Positions 48,820 to 57,233 of a stretch of 64,000 bases of DNA are shown here, one piece after another. The stretch comes from Antarctobacter aquimaris (GTDB lineage Bacteria > Pseudomonadota > Alphaproteobacteria > Rhodobacterales > Rhodobacteraceae). Position numbers and translations under genes: made by a program. Position 1 is the first letter of the stretch. The number at the start of each line of letters is the position of its first letter. The notes beneath the pieces were generated by a model. That model saw only the letters and a list, made by a program, of their open reading frames with translations, was not told the origin of the DNA and searched no databases. The stretch spans positions 62,001 through 126,000 of the forward strand of contig NZ_FXYF01000003.1 in the NCBI RefSeq assembly GCF_900184945.1, read 5' to 3'.

Positions 48820-49362
48820 ATGTCCCGCATCGACGAGTCCAAGGAATTCATCCCGGTGCGAATCGCCGTGCTGACCGTGTCAGACACCCGCGGCCTGGCC
48901 GAGGACCGATCCGGCGATGCGCTGGTGCAGCGGCTGACCGAGGCGGGGCACATCCTGGCGGATCGCAAGATCGTGAAGGACGAACGCGCCGACATCGCCG
49001 CGCAGCTGCGCGCCTGGGTCGCCGATCCGGAAGTCGACGTGGTGATCTCGACCGGCGGCACCGGCCTCACGGGGCGCGACGTGACCGTCGAGGCGCACCG
49101 CGACGTCTATGAAAAGGAGATCGAGGCCTTTGGCACGGTCTTTACCATGATTTCCTTTCAGAAAATCGGCACCTCGGCGGTGCAGAGCCGGGCCACCGGG
49201 GGGGTCTCCGGGGGCACTTACCTGTTCGCCCTGCCGGGCAGCCCCGGGGCCTGCAAGGACGCCTGGGACGAGATCCTGCGCTGGCAGTTCGATTTCCGCC
49301 ACCGGCCGTGCAATTTCGTCGAAATTTTCCCCCGTCTGGACGAACATCTGCGACGGAAGTGA
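48820..49362 (+). CDS. moaB: Molybdopterin adenylyl/cofactor protein MoaB
   Basis: This 180-aa MogA/MoaB-type protein carries out adenylation of molybdopterin before metal insertion. It has VLTVSDTRGLAEDRSGD and the diagnostic STGGTGLTGRDVT with PGSPGACKDAWDEIL near the end. The AGGAGG RBS is at proper distance. It is functionally related to the fdhD-mobA-mobB cluster at 62-64 kb although not adjacent. Confidence 0.93.
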   Translation: MSRIDESKEFIPVRIAVLTVSDTRGLAEDRSGDALVQRLTEAGHILADRKIVKDERADIAAQLRAWVADPEVDVVISTGGTGLTGRDVTVEAHRDVYEKEIEAFGTVFTMISFQKIGTSAVQSRATGGVSGGTYLFALPGSPGACKDAWDEILRWQFDFRHRPCNFVEIFPRLDEHLRRK

Positions 49363-49444
49363 TCCGCTCTTGCGTATAACCGCGTAGGGTTGGAAACACC
49401 CCCGGTCCCGCTAGTTGAAAAGGGGCCCCGCGGAGTATTGAAAC

Positions 49445-50908
49445 ATGCGCTTTCTACGCAAGAGCCTGACCGGCCTCTTCCTCATGTCGCTCACCCTGGG
49501 CCTGCTGGCTTATGCCGGGATCATGATCAACGATGCCGTGCAGGCGCGGATGGCCAAGGAGGCCTTTGTCCCGCAGGCGCGCGAGCGGGTGTTCGCGGTG
49601 AACGTGGTGCCGGTTGCCTTCGAGACGGTGACGCCGGTGCTGACGTCGTACGGCGAGGTGCAGAGCCGCCGGTCGCTGGAGCTGCGCGCGGCGGCCTCGG
49701 GGACGCTGGTGGACGTGGCGCCGCAGTTTGTCGAGGGCGGACAGGTGGCGGCGGGGCAATTGCTGGCGCGGATCGACCCGGCGGACGCGCAGTCGGCGCT
49801 GGACCTGGCCGAGAGTGACCTGCTGGACGCGCAGGCCGAAAGCCGCGAGGCGGACCGCGCGCTGGTCATCGCACAGGACGAGTTGTCGGCCGCGGGGGCC
49901 CAGGTGGCGCTGCGCGAGACCGCGCTGCGCCGCCAGCGCGACCTGCTGGAGCGCAACGCGGGCACGGCGGCGGCGGTCGAGCAGGCGGAACTGGCGCTGG
50001 CCTCGGAGCGGCAGTCGGTGCTGACCCGGAGGCAGGCGCTGGCCAGCGCCGAGTCGCGCATCGACCAGGCCGCGACGCGGCTGCGGCGGGCCGAGATCGC
50101 CCGCGACGAGGCAAGGCGCCGGCTGGCCGATACCGAGATCCGCGCCGAGTTCGCCGGCACGCTGTCGGACGTGACGGCGCTGTCCGGGCGGCTGGTGTCC
50201 ACCAACGAACGGCTGGCGCAGCTGGTCGATCCGCAGGCGCTGGAGGTGGCGTTCCGCGTCTCGACGCAGGCCTATGGGCGTCTTCTTGACGATGCGGGCG
50301 CGTTGCGCCCCGCGCCGGTCAGCGTGGCGCTGGACCTCTATGGCACCAACATCGTCGCCACCGGGCGGCTGTCGCGCGAAGGTGCGGTGGTGGGGGCGGG
50401 GCAGACCGGGCGGCTGCTGTTTGCCACGCTGGACGCGCCGCGCGGCTTCAAGCCCGGCGATTTCGTCACCGTCAGCATCGAGGAACCGGCGCTGGAGTTC
50501 GTCGCCCGCCTGCCTGCCACCGCGCTGAGCGCCGATGGCGAGGTGCTGGTGGTCGGAGCCGACGACCGGCTGGAAAGCGTCGCGGTGCGGCTGATGCGGC
50601 GGCAGGGCGACGACGTGCTGGTGCGCGCGCGCGATCTCGAAGGCCGCGAGGTGGTGGCACAGCGCACGCCGCTGCTGGGTGTGGGGATCAAGGTCAAACC
50701 GCTGCGCGGCGCCAATGCCGCGCCCGAGGCGCCTGAGACGCCGGCGATGCTGGAACTGACGGACGAGCGGCGCGCGCGGCTGAGGGCCTTTGTCGAGGCC
50801 AACACGCGGATGCCGGCCGAGGCCAAGACCCGCATCCTGTCCCAGCTGGAGCAGACGCAGGTGCCCGCCGAGGTGGTCGAGCGGCTCGAATCCCGGATGG
50901 GGGGCTGA
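49445..50908 (+). CDS. RND efflux periplasmic adaptor (membrane fusion protein)
   Basis: The 487-aa protein has an N-terminal TM anchor (LTGLFLMSLTLGLLAYAGIMI), a lipoyl half with LRAAASGTLVDVAPQFVEGGQVAAGQLLARIDPADA, a long coiled-coil hairpin (about 130-230, rich in Glu/Arg/Ala), and a return beta-barrel (AEFAGTLSDVTALSGRLV, then GFKPGDFVTVSIEEP). The C-terminal ~60 residues form an extra helix-rich segment. It joins the RND pump encoded 3 bp downstream to an outer-membrane channel. No TolC gene is in the window. Confidence 0.93.
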   Translation: MRFLRKSLTGLFLMSLTLGLLAYAGIMINDAVQARMAKEAFVPQARERVFAVNVVPVAFETVTPVLTSYGEVQSRRSLELRAAASGTLVDVAPQFVEGGQVAAGQLLARIDPADAQSALDLAESDLLDAQAESREADRALVIAQDELSAAGAQVALRETALRRQRDLLERNAGTAAAVEQAELALASERQSVLTRRQALASAESRIDQAATRLRRAEIARDEARRRLADTEIRAEFAGTLSDVTALSGRLVSTNERLAQLVDPQALEVAFRVSTQAYGRLLDDAGALRPAPVSVALDLYGTNIVATGRLSREGAVVGAGQTGRLLFATLDAPRGFKPGDFVTVSIEEPALEFVARLPATALSADGEVLVVGADDRLESVAVRLMRRQGDDVLVRARDLEGREVVAQRTPLLGVGIKVKPLRGANAAPEAPETPAMLELTDERRARLRAFVEANTRMPAEAKTRILSQLEQTQVPAEVVERLESRMGG

Positions 50909-50911
50909 TCC

Positions 50912-53900
50912 ATGGTGCGCGCGCTTCCCAAATCCGCCGGTGGGCTGTTCAGCTACTTCACCCGCCACCCCACGGTGGCCAACCTGCTGCTGGTGGTGAT
51001 GCTGGCCGCCGGCCTGTTTGCCATTCCCAACATGCGGGCGCAGTTCTTTCCCGATGTCATCATCGACGAGATCGACGTCAGCGTGACATGGGACGGCGCC
51101 GGGGCCGAGGATGTCGACGCCGCCATCGTGCAGGTGCTGGAACCGGCGCTGCTGGCGGTCGACGGGGTGATCGGGTCCAGCGCGCTGTCGCGCGAGGGGC
51201 GCGGCTCGATCGAGCTGGAGTTCGAGCCGGGCTGGGACATGGGCCGCGCGGCCGACGATGTGCAGCAGGCTGTGGACGCGGTCAACACCCTGCCCGAGGA
51301 CGCCGAGGAACCCAACGTGCGGCGCGGCGGCTGGCGCGACCGGGTGACCGACGTGGTGGTGACCGGGCCGGTGGGGGTCGATCAGCTGGCGCGGTTTTCC
51401 GACGAATTCGTGGTGCGGCTGTTCGCCGAGGGCGTGACGCAGACCACCATCCGCGGCGTCGCCGCGCCACGCACCGTGATCGAGGTGCCGACGCAGAACC
51501 TGATCGCGCATGACGTGACTCTGCGCCAGATCGCCGATGTCATCGCCGCCGAGGTGCAGGCCGATCCGGCGGGCGACGTGGACGGCGCGGGCGCCCGCGT
51601 GCGCACCGGCATCGAGAAACGCAGCGCCGAGGCGATTTCCGCCATCGCCCTGCGGTCGAACCCGGACGGCTCGACCCTGACGGTGGGCGACGTGGCGCGC
51701 ATCACCGTCGAGGGCATCGACCGCGAGCGGGGCTATTTCGTGGGCAAGGACCCGGCGATCTCGATCCGGGTGGACCGCTCTGCCGGGGGCGACGCGCTGA
51801 AGATCCAGGACACCGTGGAACGGGTGGCGGCAGAGCTCACCGCCACGCTGCCTGCGGGTGTCAGCATCGACCTGATCCGCACCCGGTCCGAAGCGATCAC
51901 CGGCCGCCTCAACATCCTGCTGGACAACGCGCTGATGGGGCTGGGGCTGGTGGTGGCGCTGCTGTTCCTGTTCCTGAACACGCGCACCGCCTTCTGGGTG
52001 GCGGCGGGCATCCCCACCTCATTGCTGGCGGCCATCGCACTGATGTACATGGCGGGTCTGACGATCAACATGATCTCGCTTTTTGCGTTGATCATCACGC
52101 TGGGCATCGTGGTGGACGACGCCATCGTCGTCGGCGAACACGCCGACCACCTGGCGCGGCGGCGCGGGCTGGGCCCCTTCGAGGCGGCCGAGACGGCAGC
52201 GCAGCGCATGGCGATGCCGGTGTTTTCCGCCACCATCACCACGGTCATCGCCTTCTTTGGACTGGTGGTCATCGGCGGGCGGTTCGGCGACCTGATCGCC
52301 GACATTCCGTTCACCGTGATCATGGTGCTGATCGCCTCGCTGGTGGAATGTTTCCTGATCCTGCCCCACCACATGGCCCACGCGGCCAAGAACTCGGTGC
52401 AGGACCATTGGTACGATCTGCCCTCGCGGCTGGTGAACCGGGGCTTTCGCTGGGTGCGCGACAGGCTGTTCCGTCCCTTTCTGGGGATCGTCATCAAGGC
52501 GCGCTACGCGGTGGTCGCGCTGGCCTTTGTGGCGCTGTCGGCGCAGATCGCGGCCTTTATCAACGGCGACGTGACCTGGCGGTTCTTCAACGCGCCGGAA
52601 CAGGGGTCGGTGACCGGCAACTTTGCCATGACCTCGACCGCCACGCGCGAGGACACGCTGGCGCAGATGCGGCTGTTGCAGGACACCACCGAGGCGCTGG
52701 GCAAGGAATACGAGGAACGTTACGGCGCCAACCCGCTGCTGTATGTGCTGGCCGAGATCGGCGGCAACGCCGGGCGTTCGCTGCCCAGCGCCGACGGCAA
52801 GGACCCGGACCAGCTGGGCGCGATCTCGATCGAGCTGATCGAGGCCGACCTGCGGCCCTATTCCTCCTTTGCCTTCGTCGGTGAATTGCAGGACCGCATC
52901 TCAAGGCATCCGCTGGTCGAGGAAATCTCGTTCCGGGGATGGCGCGGCGGGCCGGGGGGCGATGCGCTGGACGTGCAGTTCCACGGCGCCGATTCGGCCA
53001 CGCTGAAGGCTGCCGCCGAGGTCCTGAAGACCGCCGTTCTGCGCTACCCCGAGGTGTCGGCGGTCGAGGACAACCTGGCCTACGACAAGGACGAGCTGGT
53101 GCTGGAGCTGACGCCGCAGGGCCTGGCGCTGGGCTTTGACATCGACAGCATGGGCCGCACGCTGCGCAACCGGCTGGGCGGGATCGAGGCGGCGACCTAT
53201 CCGGACGGCCCGCGTTCGGCCGAGATTCGGGTGGAACTGCCGGACAGCGAGCTGACCGCCGATTTCATGGAGCGGATGCAGCTGCGCACGCCCGACGGCG
53301 CCTACGTGCCGCTGGCCGACATCGTGCGGGTCGAACGGCAGACCGGGTTTTCCACCGTGCGGCGCGAAAACGGGCTGAGGGTGGTGTCGGTGACCGGCGA
53401 CATCTCCGAGGACAACCCGGAACGCGCCCAGGCCATCGTCGAGGCGCTGGAGACCGAGATCCTGCCGCAGATCGCCGAAAGCCGGCAGGTCAACTATCGC
53501 CTCGCCGGCCTGGCCGAGCAGGAGGACAGTTTCCTGGCCGACGCAGGCCTTGGCCTGGTCATGGTGCTGCTGGGCATCTACATCGTGCTGGCCTGGGTCT
53601 TTGCCAGCTGGACCCGGCCGCTGGTGGTGATGGCCATCGTGCCCTTTGGCCTGGTGGGGGCGGTGCATGGCCACGCGGTTTGGGACGTGCCGCTGAGCAT
53701 GTTCACGGTGGTGGGCCTGTTGGGCATGACCGGCATCATCATCAACGATTCCATCGTGCTGGTGACGCAGATCGACGAATACGCCAAGGATCGCGGGCTG
53801 ATCCCCTCGATCATCGACGGCACGGCGGACCGGCTGCGCGCGGTGTTCCTGACCACGGCGACCACGGTGCTGGGCCTCGCGCCGCTGCTGTACGAAACCT

Positions 53901-54328
53901 CGGCCGACGCGCAGTTCCTCAAGCCCACGGTGATCACGCTGGTCTACGGCCTGGGCTTTGGCGTGCTGCTGGTGCTGCTGATCGTGCCGGCGCTGGTGGC
54001 GGTCCAGCATGATGTCGAGCGGCAGGTCACGGCGCTGAAGCGCGGGCTGCGGTTCCGCGGACGGTCGATGCGGGCGGTGCTGACGCTGGCCTCGGTGGCG
54101 ATGCTGGGCTGGCTGGCGGCGACGCTGGGCCATGTCGGCTGGACCGGCGAACTGCTGCCCGCGCTGGCGCTGCCCGCGCTGGAGGGCGTGGCACCGGGGC
54201 TGGCCGCGCTGGGCCTGTTCGTGGCCGGTGCGGTGGCGCTGCCGATGGTGCTGTACGTGGTGGCGGGGGTTGCGCTGCTGCTGGGCCGGTCGGGGGCGCG
54301 GCGCGCGTCGGGGGACGGGGCGGCCTGA
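50912..54328 (+). CDS. RND-family efflux transporter permease
   Basis: This 1138-aa pump has the usual 12-TM, two-large-loop layout: TM1 at about 25-45, loop to 335, TM2-6 with LGIVVDDAIVVGEHADH (the paired Asp relay in TM4), the second loop with GWRGGPGGDAL, and TM8-12 with GIIINDSIVLVTQIDEYAK. Members of this AcrB/ACR_tran family export drugs, fatty acids or metals by proton antiport. It is longer than the ~1040-residue norm because the C-terminus adds two hydrophobic segments after TM12. Coupled to its adaptor gene with a 3-bp gap. Confidence 0.93.
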   Translation: MVRALPKSAGGLFSYFTRHPTVANLLLVVMLAAGLFAIPNMRAQFFPDVIIDEIDVSVTWDGAGAEDVDAAIVQVLEPALLAVDGVIGSSALSREGRGSIELEFEPGWDMGRAADDVQQAVDAVNTLPEDAEEPNVRRGGWRDRVTDVVVTGPVGVDQLARFSDEFVVRLFAEGVTQTTIRGVAAPRTVIEVPTQNLIAHDVTLRQIADVIAAEVQADPAGDVDGAGARVRTGIEKRSAEAISAIALRSNPDGSTLTVGDVARITVEGIDRERGYFVGKDPAISIRVDRSAGGDALKIQDTVERVAAELTATLPAGVSIDLIRTRSEAITGRLNILLDNALMGLGLVVALLFLFLNTRTAFWVAAGIPTSLLAAIALMYMAGLTINMISLFALIITLGIVVDDAIVVGEHADHLARRRGLGPFEAAETAAQRMAMPVFSATITTVIAFFGLVVIGGRFGDLIADIPFTVIMVLIASLVECFLILPHHMAHAAKNSVQDHWYDLPSRLVNRGFRWVRDRLFRPFLGIVIKARYAVVALAFVALSAQIAAFINGDVTWRFFNAPEQGSVTGNFAMTSTATREDTLAQMRLLQDTTEALGKEYEERYGANPLLYVLAEIGGNAGRSLPSADGKDPDQLGAISIELIEADLRPYSSFAFVGELQDRISRHPLVEEISFRGWRGGPGGDALDVQFHGADSATLKAAAEVLKTAVLRYPEVSAVEDNLAYDKDELVLELTPQGLALGFDIDSMGRTLRNRLGGIEAATYPDGPRSAEIRVELPDSELTADFMERMQLRTPDGAYVPLADIVRVERQTGFSTVRRENGLRVVSVTGDISEDNPERAQAIVEALETEILPQIAESRQVNYRLAGLAEQEDSFLADAGLGLVMVLLGIYIVLAWVFASWTRPLVVMAIVPFGLVGAVHGHAVWDVPLSMFTVVGLLGMTGIIINDSIVLVTQIDEYAKDRGLIPSIIDGTADRLRAVFLTTATTVLGLAPLLYETSADAQFLKPTVITLVYGLGFGVLLVLLIVPALVAVQHDVERQVTALKRGLRFRGRSMRAVLTLASVAMLGWLAATLGHVGWTGELLPALALPALEGVAPGLAALGLFVAGAVALPMVLYVVAGVALLLGRSGARRASGDGAA

Positions 54329-54363
54329 GGCTGCCTTGGCGGGGTCAGGTCAGGATGGGCCGC

Positions 54364-55161
54364 TTAGCCGGCGCAGCCTGACAGCTCGACCGGGATCTTG
54401 CCGCCCAGGATGGTGATCCGCAGCGACGAGCGGTCCAGCGCGAAGGCACCGCCGGACATGTGCGTGACCCGCGTTTCGGCCACCAGCTGTCCGCCCTGCC
54501 AGGAGGTTTCCGGATCGGCGATCCAGATGTTGGGGTCGGCCGCCTCGATCACGGTTTCCTCGCTGCCGGTGCCGCGTGGCATGTCGATCGCCACGCGCAG
54601 GCCCATGCCGTCCCCACGAGGCGTCAGCCGGCAGGCGACCGCCGAGATGCCCGCATCGTCGGCGCCGTAGGGCACGTCGGCCAGCGCGGCGGCGATGGCC
54701 GGGTCGGGGCGTTTCTGGTCGGCCTTCAGCTCGGCCGAAACACGGACCCGGTGCGGCAGGCAGACGTCCTTGCAGATGCCGATGTCGATCACCCCGCCCA
54801 GCCGGGCGTCGCGGGTGCCGTTTTTGAGCTGCACGCGCAGGGGCAGGATCACCTCGCCCTTGTAGCCGATGCTGCGCATGCCCTCCTGCCAGAAGACGTG
54901 CGGCGCGGGCCATTCGATGCCCACGGCGCGGGTATTGCGCGCGCCGGCCCAGTCGAACAGCGGCGGAATGCCGGCGTCGCCGGGCGTGCGCCAGTATGTT
55001 TTCCAGCCGGGTGCCAGGGTCAACCGCAGCGCGGCCATGTGGTCGCCGTTGGGCAGGCGCCAGCCGGACAGCAGTTCGGCGCGCACGACATCGTCATAGC
55101 CTTCGGCCAGCGCGGGCGAGGACAGGGCGACAGAGAGAAGAAAGGCAGCGATACGTTTCAT
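54364..55161 (-). CDS. DsbD alpha-domain-like periplasmic protein
   Basis: The 265-aa protein has a signal peptide (SVALSSPALA). The body is a beta-sandwich like the N-terminal domain of DsbD/ScsB (PF11412-type): LAPGWKTYWRTPGDAG, FDWAGARNTRAVGIEWP, and the redox pair DIGICKDVCLPH with a CxxxC spacing. Such isolated alpha domains receive electrons from a DsbD/CcdA-type partner and reduce periplasmic disulfides. Convergent with the RND pump gene. Confidence 0.85.
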   Translation of the reverse strand: MKRIAAFLLSVALSSPALAEGYDDVVRAELLSGWRLPNGDHMAALRLTLAPGWKTYWRTPGDAGIPPLFDWAGARNTRAVGIEWPAPHVFWQEGMRSIGYKGEVILPLRVQLKNGTRDARLGGVIDIGICKDVCLPHRVRVSAELKADQKRPDPAIAAALADVPYGADDAGISAVACRLTPRGDGMGLRVAIDMPRGTGSEETVIEAADPNIWIADPETSWQGGQLVAETRVTHMSGGAFALDRSSLRITILGGKIPVELSGCAG

Positions 55162-55304
55162 GGTCTCAGGGACATGGCGCTTTTGCGTTGAAATGAAAAG
55201 TCACGTTGCAGCGACCCGCGCGCGGCGATGACGCAGATGTGACGGACTTGCCAGTCCCGGGCTGGGCGGTCATGCTGCTGGCCAGAAACAGGAAAGGGTG
55301 ACCG

Positions 55305-55886
55305 ATGTCGGGTGTCACGCCAAGCGGAACCACGAATCTGACCGGGCACATGCTGATCGCGATGCCCGGCATGGGCGATCCGCGTTTCGAGCACAGCGTC
55401 GTCTTCATGTGCGACCATTCGGACGAAGGCGCCATGGGGCTGATCGTCAACAAGCCTGCCGATGACGTCGACATCCCTACCCTGCTGGCGCAGTTGAAGA
55501 TCGAGTCGGTGTCGGACCTGTCCGGGCGGCGGGTGCATTTCGGCGGGCCGGTGGAGACCGGGCGCGGCTTTGTGCTGCACACGCCGGACTACCAGTCGCT
55601 GGTGACGACGCTGGAGGTGCGCGACGACGTGCACATGACGGCGACGCTGGACATCCTCGAGGACCTGGCGCGCGGCGAGGGGCCTGAGAAATGGATGATG
55701 ATGCTGGGCTACGCCGGCTGGGGCGAAGGCCAGCTGGAGAGCGAGATCGCCGCCAACGGCTGGCTGGTCTGCGAGGCGACGCCTGAGCTGATCTTTGACC
55801 TGCCGGACGGGGACAAGTGGGAGGCGGCGCTGAAATCGCTGGGGGTTGCGGCGCTGGCGCTGTCGTCGGCGGGCGGGCGGGCCTGA
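55305..55886 (+). CDS. YqgE/AlgH family protein
   Basis: The 193-aa protein's signature segments are all present: GHMLIAMPGMGDPRFEHSVVFMCDHSDEGAMGLIVNKP, GGPVETGRGFVLHT and GYAGWGEGQLESEIAANGWL. Structures of YqgE proteins are known, but the molecular function is not settled. In some species it is linked to alginate regulation (AlgH). Monocistronic, divergent from the DsbD-like gene. Confidence 0.92.
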   Translation: MSGVTPSGTTNLTGHMLIAMPGMGDPRFEHSVVFMCDHSDEGAMGLIVNKPADDVDIPTLLAQLKIESVSDLSGRRVHFGGPVETGRGFVLHTPDYQSLVTTLEVRDDVHMTATLDILEDLARGEGPEKWMMMLGYAGWGEGQLESEIAANGWLVCEATPELIFDLPDGDKWEAALKSLGVAALALSSAGGRA

Positions 55887-55972
55887 GGGTTTCACCCCGC
55901 TGGCGCGGGGCGATCCGCGCGCGCCCTGCGGGCGCGCGGTGTCCGCTTCGGAACTCACCCGCGAACAGGCCC

Positions 55973-56134
55973 GTGCCTGTCCCCCGAAGCCGCCCCTCGC
56001 CGATTGATGCCTGAGGCAGACCGGCCCCGGAGGCAAGGTCGAGCCGCGCTGCGCGCGGTGCTGCGCAACCTTGCCACCGGGTCCGCTCCGCCTCTTTCCG
56101 GCATCAGCGAGGGACGGCTCCGGGGAACAGGCAC
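55973..56134. repeat. 162-bp imperfect palindrome (cruciform / MITE-like element)
   Basis: The left arm from 55973 and right arm to 56134 are reverse complements around an exact centre at 56053.5, with no net gap. GTGCCTGT pairs with ACAGGCAC at the outer ends, CCCTCGC with GCGAGGG-type sequence in the middle, and GGCAAGGT (56032-56039) with ACCTTGCC (56068-56075) near the centre. About four fifths of positions pair; one internal bulge lies near residues 33-40 of each arm. A separate CGCGCGCCC-TGC-GGGCGCGCG hairpin precedes it (about 55920-55940). No ORF fits. Confidence 0.8.
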
Positions 56135-56153
56135 TCTGGAAGGGCGCGGGTTC

Positions 56154-57092
56154 TCAGCGCTCGGCGGCGGCGCGGCTGAGGCGGTCGTTGATCGCGACGC
56201 CCAGGCCGACATGCGGGATCGGCGAGACGGCGATCACGGTGGCGTCGCTTGCGTCCAGCCGGTGCAGGTGTTCGAACAGGTTGGCCGCGGCCTCGGTCAG
56301 GTCGCCTGAGGGGGAGAGGTTCAGGTCGCAGTCGACCGGGCCGAAACCCAACCGCGCCTCGCCCGGGGCGAAGTCCACCGCGTTCAGGCGGACGCGGGCA
56401 TGGGGCGCATAGTGCGATTGCAGTTGGCCCGGCGCGGTGATGCCGTCGCCGTCGCGCCGGTGCGCCAGCGGGGTGCCCAGAACGCGGGTGATCGCCTCTT
56501 CGGGAACGCCGCCGGGGCGCAGCAGGGTGGGGGAGCCGGTCAGGCCGAGGATGGTCGATTCGACCCCCACCGCGCAGGGCCCGCCATCGACCACGGCGTC
56601 GATCCGGTCGCCCAGCCCGTCGAGCACGTGGCGGGCGCGGGTCGGGCTGATCTGGCCCGAGCGGTTGGCCGAGGGCGCGGCCACCGGACCGCCGAAGGCC
56701 CGCAGCAGCGCCTGCGCCACCGGCGCGGCGGGCAGCCGCACCGCCAGGCTGTCGAGCCCCGCCGTCACCAGCCGCGAGATGCCCGCGCCTTCGCGCAGGG
56801 GCAGCACCAGCGTCAGGGGGCCGGGCCAGAAGGCGTCGGCCAGCGCCTGGGCCGCGTCGGTCCAGTGGACCAGCGCGCGGGCGGCGTCGAGATCGGCCAG
56901 GTGCACGATCAGCGGGTTGAACGATGGCCGGCCCTTGGCGGCGTAGATCCCGGCCACGGCGCGATCCTGGCGCGCATCGGCACCCAGGCCATAGACCGTC
57001 TCGGTCGGGAAGGCGACGAGGCCGCCGCGCGCGAGGATGCCGGCGGCGTGGGCCAGGTCCGGCGTGCTGGCGCTGAGATGCAAGGCGGGCAT
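56154..57092 (-). CDS. L-threonylcarbamoyladenylate synthase (Sua5/TsaC family)
   Basis: This 312-aa Sua5-type enzyme makes threonylcarbamoyl-AMP for the tRNA t6A modification. Motifs include GGLVAFPTETVYGLGADA, KGRPSFNPLIVHL (the K-R/S-x-N catalytic set), PSANRSGQISPT and ESTILGLTG. The extra C-terminal ~100 residues are the Sua5 domain. The ATG at 57092 is preceded by an AGAGGA RBS. A longer frame from 57122 lacks one. Confidence 0.93.
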   Translation of the reverse strand: MPALHLSASTPDLAHAAGILARGGLVAFPTETVYGLGADARQDRAVAGIYAAKGRPSFNPLIVHLADLDAARALVHWTDAAQALADAFWPGPLTLVLPLREGAGISRLVTAGLDSLAVRLPAAPVAQALLRAFGGPVAAPSANRSGQISPTRARHVLDGLGDRIDAVVDGGPCAVGVESTILGLTGSPTLLRPGGVPEEAITRVLGTPLAHRRDGDGITAPGQLQSHYAPHARVRLNAVDFAPGEARLGFGPVDCDLNLSPSGDLTEAAANLFEHLHRLDASDATVIAVSPIPHVGLGVAINDRLSRAAAER

Positions 57093-57233
57093 CGCGACGG
57101 TCCTCTGGTGGCGCGGCGGCATCTTCGTGACGCGGCGTTCCGGTTGAAGAGGTGGCGCGCCCGCGTAGGTTCACAGGTGCCCCTGCCGGCGTGCTACTAG
57201 AGCCGCGCGGGCTTGCCAAGCAGGAGACCCCCA

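Noticed and set aside
49454-51511. 685-aa minus-strand frame opposite the RND adaptor
   Set aside because: Shadow of two strongly supported plus-strand genes.
55887-56153. Small ORFs within the large palindrome
   Set aside because: Frames on both strands mirror each other because of the inverted repeat; no RBS or conserved sequence.
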